From Bradyrhizobium sp. LLZ17 (lineage in GTDB: Bacteria; Pseudomonadota; Alphaproteobacteria; Rhizobiales; Xanthobacteraceae), in contig NZ_CP165734.1 of NCBI RefSeq assembly GCF_041200145.1, forward strand, positions 6,677,001-6,741,000: DNA of 64,000 nucleotides, written 5' to 3'. Shown piece by piece: positions 45,341-53,962 of this stretch. The notes beneath the pieces are model-generated. The model saw only the letters and a program-made list of their open reading frames with translations, did no database searches and was not told where the DNA came from. The position numbers and the translations under genes were made by a program. Numbering within the stretch: the first letter of the stretch is position 1; every line of letters starts with the position of its first letter.

Positions 45341-45780
45341 ATGCAAATCCTTCGTTGCGTGGCGCTGTCGGCGATGCTCGCATTGCTTCCGGGCGTCGCC
45401 TATCCGCAGGGCAAGGCGGCTCCAAAGGACGCAAAGGTTTATTTTATCACGCCGTATGATGGGCAAAAGATACGCGGCGGATTCTGGTCCGGTTCGGCTT
45501 GCGTAATATGGGCGTGACGCATGCCGGCGACGACTACCAGAACGCCGGCCATCATCATTTGCTGATCGACGTCAACGAGCCCATCGATCCGAAGGAACCG
45601 ATCCCGCAGGACAAGTCGCATCTGCATTTCGGGGCAGGGCAGACTGAAACATTCCTCGAGCTTCCGCCCGGGACCCACACCTTGCAACTGGTGCTGGGCG
45701 ATGCGAAGCACTACCCGTTCGACCCGCCTGTCGTGTCGGAGAAGATCACCGTGCGCGTCAGGCCTCAGCGCGGCAAATAG
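45341..45780 (+). pseudogene. DUF4399 family exported protein, one-base frameshift
   Basis: Signal peptide MQILRCVALSAMLALLPGVA, then KDAKVYFITPYDGQKIRGGFW in the first frame. The continuation LRNMGVTHAGDDYQNAGHHH and HLHFGAGQTETFLELPPGTH is in the next frame to 45780. Losing one G from a GGG run at about 45486 explains the break; restored, the protein has 146 residues and matches DUF4399 proteins (small periplasmic, His-rich). It follows the cyclase-SUMF1 gene after 16 bases on the same strand, and its stop abuts the convergent korB stop. Confidence 0.8.
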
Positions 45781-46836
45781 TCAGCGCAGGCTGGCGTTGA
45801 ACTTGTCCAGCGCCGCCGAGCCGGGGCAGAGCGCGTCGGCTTCCAGCGTATTCAGCGGCGTGTCGACCGTATTGAGATGGGCGTGCAGGTCTTCAGCGTC
45901 GGGATCGACGTACAGGAGCCCGGTGACGATCTGGCCCTTGGCGGCGTGCTTCTGCAGGAACGTTTGCGCGCCGAGCCGGTCATGCGGATCGTAATCGGCG
46001 TCGATCTTGCGCAGCGCGATCTTGCTGCCGTCATGCTGCTCGACTACCTGCACCGTGCCCGGCGCGTAGTCGACCGCGATCGGGTCGCGGCCGACCAGCA
46101 CGTCGAGCCTGTTCACCGCGTCATTGTGCTCGCGGACATAGTCGAAGCTCTTGGTCGAGCCGGCGTGATTGTTGAAGGCGATGCAGGGGCTGATGACGTC
46201 GATGAAGGACGCCCCCTTGTGGCCGATCGCGGCCGCGATCAGCGGCACCAGCTGGCTCTTGTCGCCGGAGAAGCTGCGCGCCACGAAGGTTGCGCCCAGC
46301 TGAAGCGCGATCGCGACGAGGTCGATGGCGTTGTCGGTGTTGGTGACGCCCTTCTTGGATTTCGAGCCGCGGTCGGCGGTCGCGGAGAACTGGCCCTTGG
46401 TCAGGCCGTAGACGCCGTTGTTCTCGACGATGTAGGTCATGTTGACGCCGCGCCGGATCGAATGCGCGAACTGGCCGAAGCCGATCGAGGCGGAATCGCC
46501 GTCGCCGGAGACGCCGAGATAGATCAAATCGCGATTGGCGAGGTTGGCGCCGGTGAGCACCGAGGGCATGCGCCCGTGCACGGAGTTAAAGCCGTGCGAA
46601 TTGCCGAGGAAATAATCCGGCGTCTTCGACGAGCAGCCGATGCCGGAGATCTTGGCCACCCGATGCGGCTCGATCGAGAGCTCGTAGCAGGCTTCGATGA
46701 TCGAAGCCGTGATCGAGTCATGGCCGCAGCCCGCGCACAGCGTCGAGATCTTGCCCTCGTAGTCGCGATGGGTGTAGCCGAGTTCGTTCTTCTTCAGGCC
46801 CGGGTGATGGAATTTCGGCTTTGCGATGTAGGTCAT
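45781..46836 (-). CDS. korB: 2-oxoacid:acceptor oxidoreductase beta subunit (KorB-like)
   Basis: Thiamine-pyrophosphate subunit of a 2-oxoacid (probably 2-oxoglutarate) oxidoreductase. 351 residues. Cys motif TLCAGCGHDSITASIIEAC, ISGIGCSSKTPDYF, and TPP/Mg2+ motif GVSGDGDSASIGFGQF with IVENNGVYGLTKGQ. The C-terminal Cys in ADALCPGSAALDKF is also found in relatives. It overlaps korA by 4 bases. A relic of its last bases lies at 43509-43560. Confidence 0.94.
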   Translation of the reverse strand: MTYIAKPKFHHPGLKKNELGYTHRDYEGKISTLCAGCGHDSITASIIEACYELSIEPHRVAKISGIGCSSKTPDYFLGNSHGFNSVHGRMPSVLTGANLANRDLIYLGVSGDGDSASIGFGQFAHSIRRGVNMTYIVENNGVYGLTKGQFSATADRGSKSKKGVTNTDNAIDLVAIALQLGATFVARSFSGDKSQLVPLIAAAIGHKGASFIDVISPCIAFNNHAGSTKSFDYVREHNDAVNRLDVLVGRDPIAVDYAPGTVQVVEQHDGSKIALRKIDADYDPHDRLGAQTFLQKHAAKGQIVTGLLYVDPDAEDLHAHLNTVDTPLNTLEADALCPGSAALDKFNASLR

Positions 46837-48680
46837 GACACGGCCTTGCGGAGCGGGGTCACCTTGAGGTGATCCTGGTGGTCGCCAATGGCTTTTGCGA
46901 TGTAACGGGCGGTGATCGGGGTGCCGTCGTAGTGCACGATAGGAATGAGGCGCACCGGGTCGATGCCGTTCTCGTTGACAATCAGAGAGCGGAGCTGGCT
47001 GTCGCGGTTCTGCTCGACCACGTAGACGAAGTCGTGCTCGGCGAGGAAGCTCGCCACGCTGGAGTGGAACGGGAAGGCGCGGATGCGCAGCCGGTCGAGC
47101 TGGTGCCCGCGTGCCTCCAGCAATCCGATCGCCTCGTCCATCGCCGGCGAGGTCGAGCCGAAATAGATCACGCCGTATTTGGTCGGCCGTTCCGCATTGG
47201 CCTGCAACGGCCGCGGCACGAGATCCTGCGCGGTCTCGAACTTGCGCACCAAACGCTGCATGTTGTCGGCGTAGACCGAACCTTCCTCGGAATAGCGCGC
47301 ATAGCGGTCACGCGAGGTGCCGCGGGTGAAAAAGGAGCCTTTGGTCGGATGGGTGCCGGGATAGGTGCGATAGGGGATGCCGTCGCCATCGACGTCGAGA
47401 TAACGGCCGAAGTCGCGGCCTTCCTCCAGCATCTCCGCGGTCATGACCTTGCCGCGGTCATACTGCTTGGAGTCGTCCCACTTCAGCGGACGGCAGAGCC
47501 GGTGGTTCATGCCGATGTCGAGATCGAGCATCAGGAAGATCGTGGTCTGGAGCCGCTCGGCGAGGTCGAACGCGGCGGCTGCGAACTCAAAGGCTTCCGC
47601 CGGATCTTCGGGGAACAGCAACACATGCTTGGTGTCGCCATGCGAAGCGTAGGCGCAGGCGATGATGTCGCATTGCTGGGTGCGGGTCGGCATGCCCGTC
47701 GAGGGGCCGGCGCGCTGGATGTTCATGATCACGGCCGGGATCTCGGCAAAATACGAAAGGCCGATGAACTCGGTCATCAAGGAGATGCCGGGACCGGATG
47801 TCGCGGTGAACGCGCGCGCGCCGTTCCAGGAGGCACCGATGACGATGCCGATGGAGGCCAGCTCGTCTTCGCCCTGCACGATGGCGTATTTTGCTTTGCC
47901 GGTCTCCGGATCGTGCCGGTACTTCTTGCAATGGGCGGTGAAAGCCTCCGCCACCGACGAGGACGGCGTGATCGGATACCAGGCGCACACGGTGGCGCCG
48001 CCATAGACCGCGCCGAGCGCGGCGGCGCTGTTGCCCTCGATGAAGATGCGGTCGCCGACCTTGTCGGACTTCTTGACGCGCAGCCCGATCGGGCATTTCA
48101 GGTTTTGCAGCGCCCAGTCGCGGCCGAGATGCAGCGCGTGGACGTTGGAGGAGAGGAGCTTCTCCTTGCCCTTGTACTGCTCGCCGATCAGCTGCTCGAT
48201 CAGCTTCGGGTCCATGTCGAGCAGCGCCGAGAGCGCGCCGAGATAGATGATGTTCTTGAACAGCTGGCGCTGGCGCGGATCGGTGTAGGTCGAGTTGGTG
48301 ATCGCCGTTAAGGGCACGCCGATCACGCTGATGTCGTCGCGGAATTTGGTCGACGGCATCGGCTTGGTGGAATCGTAGAACAGATAGCCGCCGGGCTCGA
48401 TGCCGGCGACGTCCTTGTCCCAGGTCTGCGGGTTCATCGCCACCATCATGTCGACGCCGCCGCGGGCGCCGAGATGGCCTTCCTCCGTCACCCGCACCTC
48501 GTACCAGGTGGGCAGTCCCTGGATATTGGAGGGGAAGATGTTGCGTGGTGACACCGGCACGCCATGGCGCAGGATCGCGCGCGCGAACATTTCGTTGGCG
48601 CTGGCGGAGCCCGAGCCGTTGACGTTGGCGAAGCGGACGACGAAGTCGTTTACGCTGCTGATCGGCTTTTTGTCGGACAT
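46833..48680 (-). CDS. korA: 2-oxoacid:acceptor oxidoreductase alpha subunit (KorA-like, gamma-alpha fusion)
   Basis: 615 residues from ATG 48680 (MSDKKPISSVNDFVVRFANV). The N-terminal third is the gamma-type domain (NGSGSASANEMFARAILRHG, LGARGGVDMMVAMNPQTW), followed by the alpha pyrimidine-binding domain (AVYGGATVCAWYPITPSSSV, ATSGPGISLMTEFIGLSYFA, PSTGMPTRTQQCDI) and a C-terminal domain. Decarboxylates the 2-oxoacid together with KorB and CoA. Its start overlaps the korC end by 31 bases. The open frame upstream of 48680 is out of register with the family. Confidence 0.94.
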   Translation of the reverse strand: MSDKKPISSVNDFVVRFANVNGSGSASANEMFARAILRHGVPVSPRNIFPSNIQGLPTWYEVRVTEEGHLGARGGVDMMVAMNPQTWDKDVAGIEPGGYLFYDSTKPMPSTKFRDDISVIGVPLTAITNSTYTDPRQRQLFKNIIYLGALSALLDMDPKLIEQLIGEQYKGKEKLLSSNVHALHLGRDWALQNLKCPIGLRVKKSDKVGDRIFIEGNSAAALGAVYGGATVCAWYPITPSSSVAEAFTAHCKKYRHDPETGKAKYAIVQGEDELASIGIVIGASWNGARAFTATSGPGISLMTEFIGLSYFAEIPAVIMNIQRAGPSTGMPTRTQQCDIIACAYASHGDTKHVLLFPEDPAEAFEFAAAAFDLAERLQTTIFLMLDLDIGMNHRLCRPLKWDDSKQYDRGKVMTAEMLEEGRDFGRYLDVDGDGIPYRTYPGTHPTKGSFFTRGTSRDRYARYSEEGSVYADNMQRLVRKFETAQDLVPRPLQANAERPTKYGVIYFGSTSPAMDEAIGLLEARGHQLDRLRIRAFPFHSSVASFLAEHDFVYVVEQNRDSQLRSLIVNENGIDPVRLIPIVHYDGTPITARYIAKAIGDHQDHLKVTPLRKAVS

Positions 48681-50448
48681 GCTGAACCTGCGTGAGTCAT
48701 CTCGATAAGATATTTCTGCATGTCCCAGGCGCCGGTGGGACAACGCTCGGCGCACAGCCCGCAATGCAGGCAGACATCCTCGTCCTTCACCATCACGCGC
48801 CCGGTCTTGAGATCGGACGACACGTAGAGGTCCTGGTCCGGATGCGGCGAGGGCGCCTTGAGGCGGGCGCGCAGATCGGTTTCCTCGCCATTTTCCGTGA
48901 AGGTGATGCAATCCATTGGGCAGATGTCGACGCAGGCGTCGCATTCGATGCAGAGCGAGGTCGAGAACACGGTCTGGACGTCGCAGTTCAGGCAGCGGTG
49001 CGCTTCGCCGAGCGCGAGCTTGACGTCGTAGCCGAGCTCGACCTCGGTGCGGATGTCCTTCAGCGCGACCACCTTGTCGCGATGCGGCACCTTGTAGCGC
49101 TTGTCGATGGAGATGTCGTTGTCATAGCTCCATTCGTGAATGCCCATCTTCTGCGAGGAGACATGCACCTCCGGCAACGGCCGTTCGGTGATGTTCTCGC
49201 CCGAGAGCAGCTTGTGGATCGACAGCGCGGCATCGTGGCCCTGGGCCACCGCCCAGATGATGTTCTTGGGGCCGAACGCAGCATCGCCGCCGAAGAACAC
49301 TTTTGGGTTGGTCGAGACGAAGGTCTTCGGATCGACCTTCGGCATGTGCCATTTGTCGAACTCGATGCCGCAGTCCTGCTCGATCCAGGGGAAGGCGTTC
49401 TCCTGGCCGACCGCGACCAGCACGTCGTCGCATTCGAAGGTCTGGTCGGGCTCTCCTGACGGAACGAGATTGCGGCGGCCCTTGGCGTCGTATTCGGCCT
49501 TCACCTTCTGGAAGGTGACGCCGGTGAGCTTGCCGTTGTCATGAATGAAGGCGACCGGGACCAGGAAATTGAGGATCGGGATGTCCTCGTGAAGCGCGTC
49601 TTCCTTCTCCCAGGGGAGGCCTTCATCTCCTCGAAGCCGGAGCGCACGATCACCTTAACGTCTTCGCCGCCGAGCCGGCGCGCGGTGCGGCAGCAATCCA
49701 TCGCGGTGTTGCCGCCGCCGAGCACGATGACGCGCTTGCCGATCTTGTCGGTGTGGCCGAACGACACCGAGGACAGCCAGTCGATGCCGATATGAACGTG
49801 GCTTGCTGCTTCCTTGCGGCCGGGAATGTCGAGCTCACGTCCGCGCGGCGCGCCGGAGCCGACGAAGATCGCGTGGTAGTTCTCCGCGAGCAGCGCCTTC
49901 ATGCTCTCGACGCGGTGACCGCCCTTGAACTCGACGCCGAGGTTGAGGATGTAGCCGGTCTCCTCGTCGATCACCGAATCGGGCAGGCGGAATTTCGGAA
50001 TCTGCGAGCGCATCATGCCGCCGGCTTGCGGATCGGCATCGAAAACCGTGCAGTGATAGCCGAGCGGTGCGAGATCGCGCGCCACCGTCAGCGAAGCGGG
50101 GCCGCCGCCGACGAAGGCGACGCGCTTGCCGTTTTTCGCCGCGGGCCGCGGCAGGTGCTGCGTGATGTCGTCCTTGAAGTCAGCGGCGACGCGCTTGAGG
50201 CGGCAGATCGCCACCGGCGTCTCCTCGACGCGTCCGCGGCGGCACGCCGGCTCGCACGGTCGATCGCAGGTGCGTCCCAGGATTCCGGGAAACACGTTCG
50301 ATTTCCAATTGACCATATAGGCGTCGCTGTAGCGGCCTTGCGCGATCAGTCGGATGTATTCGGGAACCGGAGTGTGCGCAGGACAGGCCCATTGGCAATC
50401 GACCACTTTGTGAAAGTAGTCGGGGGCCGCGATATCGGTCGGTTTCAT
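48650..50448 (-). pseudogene. korC: GltD-like NAD(P)H/FAD and 4Fe-4S electron-transfer subunit (KorC-like), one-base frameshift
   Basis: The N-terminal frame (50448 to about 49615) has Cys-rich DCQWACPAHTPVPEY and GRTCDRPCEPACRRG, FAD motif VAFVGGGPASLTVARDL and NAD(P) motif VIVLGGGNTAMDCCRTARRL. It shifts after FEEMKASP. The second frame continues with KAEYDAKGRRNLVP, VFFGGDAAFGPKNI and two ferredoxin motifs CIECDACVDICP and CLHCGLCAERCP to 48650. One base missing from the GGGG run at 49613-49616 explains it; restored length is 599 residues. It is expected to pass electrons from KorAB to NAD(P)+, as in the KorABC enzyme known from Azoarcus; specificity here is inferred. First of three co-transcribed genes. 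Confidence 0.85.
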
Positions 50449-50686
50449 TCCTACCCTGTCCGCACAGGCTCAAAGACCCGGCGGCCTTTTCTTGAGCTTG
50501 TCGAACGCTAACGCGCGGCGATCTGGTTTATGAATGGCGTCATTGGGTTAGCTTATTAGAACCGCTCCGAAGTACAACGGCAAATTTCCGCGATCACCCG
50601 CTTTCATGGGAGCTGCGCGTAGACAGCATCAACGGCCGCGCGCGGCAAATGCGGCGCTGCAATATGTTGCGGTGCAGATGGCTGCG

Positions 50687-51673
50687 TTAGAGCGGCGCCT
50701 TCGACGCAAGATCGGCGATCGACTTCATGACCGCGTCCCGCACGCCAGTATCATAGAGCGAGTGCCCGGCCTCTTCCACGATCCGAATCTCTGAACCGGG
50801 CCACAGCTTCGCCAGCCGCTCGGATGTTTCAGGCGGGCACAACAGATCATAGCGGCCCTGGACGATGATGCCGGGGATGCCCGCGACCCGGCCGGCGTTC
50901 TGCAGCAGCTGGTTCTCGGTCATGAAGCTGTCGTTGAGGAAATAATGCGCCTCCATGAACGGCGTCGCGGGCAATGTGCGCCACACGTTCAATGACGCCA
51001 GGTCCAGTCGCGTCTTTGCCGGCTTGTGCTCCGACAAGGCGCGCTCGGTGTCGTGCCAGGCCCGCGAGGCCGGCCCATGCACGGCCGGATCGGCGTCGAG
51101 GATGCGGCGCCAATAGGCGTCCACCGGCCGCTCCCGCTCGTCTGGCGGCAGCACGCTCAGAAAGTCCGCGTGCAGCGCCGGATAGAACTGCTGAAGCCGC
51201 GAGGTGAAAGCAGTCTCGACTTCCGCCCGCGTGCCCAAAAACGTCGCGCGCAGCGCGATGCCGGACACGCGATCGGGATGCGCTTCTGCATAGGCCAGCG
51301 CCAGCGTCGCGCCCCAGGAGCCGCCAACCAGCATCCAGCGCGTGAAGCCGAATTTTTCGCGGATCTTCTCCAGGTCCGCGATCAGATGAGCCGTCGTATT
51401 GTGCGCGCGCGAGCCCTTGGGACGGCTGCGGCCGCAGCCGCGCTGGTCGAACAGTACCGCGCAAAATCGTTCGGGATCGAACAGGCGGCGATGATCGGGC
51501 TGGCAGCCGGAGCCCGGCCCGCCATGCAAATAGACCGCAGGAATGCCATCAGCGCGGCCGACGCTCTCGACGTAGAGTTCGTGGCCGTCGCCGACGTCCA
51601 GCATGCCGGAGGTCAGCGGTGCAAACGGATCGGCGCGCTTGACCGAGTTGGCCGCGTCGGCGTCAGGCGTCAT
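50687..51673 (-). CDS. pip: Proline iminopeptidase-like alpha/beta hydrolase (peptidase S33)
   Basis: 328 residues from ATG 51673. S33 prolyl aminopeptidase pattern: oxyanion YLHGGPGSGCQPDHRRLFDP, FDQRGCGRSRPKG, nucleophile Ser in LVGGSWGATLALAYAEAHP, Asp in IVQGRYDLLCPP and His in EEAGHSLYD. Cuts N-terminal proline from peptides in characterised relatives. Its start overlaps the pqqE stop by 11 bases, so it is translated with the pqq genes; a part in processing the PqqA-derived peptide is possible but unproven. The 238 bases from here to korC show no gene. Confidence 0.9.
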   Translation of the reverse strand: MTPDADAANSVKRADPFAPLTSGMLDVGDGHELYVESVGRADGIPAVYLHGGPGSGCQPDHRRLFDPERFCAVLFDQRGCGRSRPKGSRAHNTTAHLIADLEKIREKFGFTRWMLVGGSWGATLALAYAEAHPDRVSGIALRATFLGTRAEVETAFTSRLQQFYPALHADFLSVLPPDERERPVDAYWRRILDADPAVHGPASRAWHDTERALSEHKPAKTRLDLASLNVWRTLPATPFMEAHYFLNDSFMTENQLLQNAGRVAGIPGIIVQGRYDLLCPPETSERLAKLWPGSEIRIVEEAGHSLYDTGVRDAVMKSIADLASKAPL

Positions 51674-52862
51674 TCCCGGATTCCAAAGTGCCGCCGGCGA
51701 AGTTGCGGTAGACGAAGCGGTTGGTCTCGCCCTCGGCCTCGCGCTCGGCCTGCTTGAAGATGGTCTCGTGCAGCGGCGACAGCGCGCAGGCCGGGTCGGT
51801 ATTGGCGGCGTCACCGGTCAGCGCAAAGGCCTGGCAGCGGCAGCCCCCGAAATCGATCTCGCGGAATTCGCAAGTCTTGCACGGCTCCTTCATCCAGCCG
51901 GTGCCGCGATAGCGGTTGAAGGCCTCGGAGTTCTGCCAGATCCAGGCGATCGAATGATTGGAGCGCACCGATTCGAACTCGAGCCCGGTGATGCTCTCGG
52001 CGGCGTGGCAGGGCAGCACCTTGCCGGCCGGCGAGATGTTGAAGAACTGCCGGCCCCAGCCGCCCATGCACTTCTTCGGCCGCAGCGCGTAATAGTCCGG
52101 CACGACATAGTCGATCGCAAGCGTACCCTTGAGCCGCTCGCGCGCGTCCTCCACGATGCGGGTGCATTCCTCTAACTGCTGCACCGTCGGCATCAAGGCG
52201 GCGCGGTTCTTCAGCGCCCAGCCGTAATATTGCACATTGGCGACCTCTAGCCGGTCGGCGTCGAGATCAACAGACATCTGGATGATGTCGGGGAGCTGAT
52301 GCAGGTTCTGCCGGTGCATCACCGCGTTCACGGTGAGCGGCAGGTCGAGTTCGCGAGTCCATTTGGCGACTTCGAGCTTCTTGCGGTGACCGTTCCGGTA
52401 GCCGGCGACGCGGTCGGCGAGACCTTCTTCGACGCCCTGGAAGCTGATCTGCACATGACAGAGACCGGCATCGGCAAGCTCGCTCAATTTCTCGCGCGTC
52501 AGCAGCACCGCCGAGGTGATCAGATTGGTGTAGAGGCCGACGTCGGTGGCATGCTTCACCAGCTCGACGAGATCCTTCCGCGCCGTCGGCTCGCCGCCGG
52601 AGAAGTGCACCTGGAGCACGCCGATCTCGGCAAGCTCGCTCAACACCTTCTTCCATTCCTCGGTGGTCAGCTCCTTGCCGGAACGGTCGAGCTCGACCGG
52701 ATTGGAGCAATAGGGGCATTGCAGCGGGCAACGATGCGTGATCTCGAGCAAGACGGCGAGCGGAATGCCAAAGGTCTCCGCGGTCGAGCGGCTTTTCTCC
52801 AGCACCGCGAGGCTGTCGCTGGCGTCGGCTGGAATAGCCGGATTGCCAATCACATCGCTCAT
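51663..52862 (-). CDS. pqqE: PqqE radical SAM PQQ synthesis enzyme
   Basis: Joins the Glu and Tyr side chains of PqqA by a carbon-carbon bond. 399 residues. Radical SAM cluster Cys45, Cys49, Cys52 in THRCPLQCPYCSNP; FSGGEPTARKDLVELVKHA; C-terminal SPASM cluster Cys residues in RPKKCMGGWGRQFFNI and EPCKTCEFREIDFGGCRCQAF. The start overlaps pqqD by 4 bases. Confidence 0.97.
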   Translation of the reverse strand: MSDVIGNPAIPADASDSLAVLEKSRSTAETFGIPLAVLLEITHRCPLQCPYCSNPVELDRSGKELTTEEWKKVLSELAEIGVLQVHFSGGEPTARKDLVELVKHATDVGLYTNLITSAVLLTREKLSELADAGLCHVQISFQGVEEGLADRVAGYRNGHRKKLEVAKWTRELDLPLTVNAVMHRQNLHQLPDIIQMSVDLDADRLEVANVQYYGWALKNRAALMPTVQQLEECTRIVEDARERLKGTLAIDYVVPDYYALRPKKCMGGWGRQFFNISPAGKVLPCHAAESITGLEFESVRSNHSIAWIWQNSEAFNRYRGTGWMKEPCKTCEFREIDFGGCRCQAFALTGDAANTDPACALSPLHETIFKQAEREAEGETNRFVYRNFAGGTLESGNDA

Positions 52863-53170
52863 GGCGTCTTCTCCCGGGCTTCGGTGAGAAAGCCCTTGTC
52901 GGCGAGGTCCTGGAGCATCGCGATCACGTCGGTCAGGATCGCCTCGCGCGGTGCGGCATATTTCGCGGCGAGCTGATCGGACACGTCGCCCACGCTGCGC
53001 TCGCCATCGCAGAGTTGCAAGACCTCGACCGCGATCTCGTCCGGCGCCAGCACGCGCTCCGGCGCCAGGATCACCCAGACCTTTCGCGTCTCGTCATATT
53101 TCAGCTTGGCGTGCCGTGGCAGCACCGGGCGGCTTGCCTCGCTGACGCTGATGTGACGCGGCCCGGCCAT
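52859..53170 (-). CDS. pqqD: PqqD peptide chaperone
   Basis: Small RiPP recognition protein that binds the PqqA precursor and presents it to PqqE. 103 residues, typical; LKYDETRKVWVILAPERVL, DEIAVEVLQLCDGERSVGDV and LADKGFLTEAREK match the winged-helix PqqD family. The first 18 residues may be an extension. It begins 12 bases after pqqC and overlaps pqqE by 4. Confidence 0.96.
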   Translation of the reverse strand: MAGPRHISVSEASRPVLPRHAKLKYDETRKVWVILAPERVLAPDEIAVEVLQLCDGERSVGDVSDQLAAKYAAPREAILTDVIAMLQDLADKGFLTEAREKTP

Positions 53171-53182
53171 CGCTCCTGTTCC

Positions 53183-53962
53183 CTAGCTCGCTTTGGGCAC
53201 GAACGCGCCCGGCGGAATGTGGCTCTCGACATAGGCGTGCTGGAGCGCGTCGAGCTGCACCCACAGCACGTTGGTCTTGAAGATCAGCGCGTTGCACACC
53301 TGCGCGCGCTGCTCCGGCGTGGTGGCGTGCGCCTTGACATAGTCGAGCGCGAAATTGGCATCGCGCGGCGCCTGTGTCAGCCGGCGCTTGAAGTAGCTCA
53401 TGATGTCCGGATTGACGAAATCGTAGTGCTCCAGCATGCCGGAGATGCGCTCTTCATGCAGGTTCGGCGCGAACAGTTCCGTGAGTGAGGAGGCGATCGC
53501 CTCCAGCGGTGACTTCTCCCGGCAATAGTGCACATAGGCTTCCACTGCGAAGCGCGTCGCCGGCAAAATCCCCTCAGTCGACTCCACGTAAGATGTGTCA
53601 AGCCCGAGCCCTTCGGTCAGCTTGAGCCAGCGCTCGATGCCGCCTTCGCTGCCGATGTCGCCATCATGATCCTCGATGCGGTGGCGCCATTCCACGCGCG
53701 TGGCGCGGTCGCGGAAGCGCGAGATCACCACCGCGTCCTTGATCGGGATCGTGCTCTGGTAATAATAGCGGTTCAGCGCCCAGGCCTGCACCTGGCCTTT
53801 GTTGAGCTTGCCGCCGTGCAAGAGCTTGTGGAACGGATGCAGGCTGTGATAGCGCGTCCCACCGATATGGCGCAGCGTCTCCTCCAGTTCCTCGGCCGAG
53901 TTCAGCCGGATGTCCTTGCCGACCGAGAGCGCGGTCATTCCTGTCAGTGACGCGGCATTCAC
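53183..53962 (-). CDS. pqqC: PqqC pyrroloquinoline-quinone synthase
   Basis: Cofactorless oxidase that performs the final ring closure and eight-electron oxidation to PQQ. 259 residues. The helical-bundle PqqC motifs are YHSLHPFHKLLHGGKLNKGQ, WALNRYYYQSTIPIKDAVV, RWRHRIEDHDGDI-like WRHRIEDHDGDIGSEGGIE and AYVHYCREKSPLEA. A few extra residues precede the usual start (MTALSVGKDIRLNSAEELE). Overlaps the pqqB stop by 4 bases. Confidence 0.97.
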   Translation of the reverse strand: MNAASLTGMTALSVGKDIRLNSAEELEETLRHIGGTRYHSLHPFHKLLHGGKLNKGQVQAWALNRYYYQSTIPIKDAVVISRFRDRATRVEWRHRIEDHDGDIGSEGGIERWLKLTEGLGLDTSYVESTEGILPATRFAVEAYVHYCREKSPLEAIASSLTELFAPNLHEERISGMLEHYDFVNPDIMSYFKRRLTQAPRDANFALDYVKAHATTPEQRAQVCNALIFKTNVLWVQLDALQHAYVESHIPPGAFVPKAS

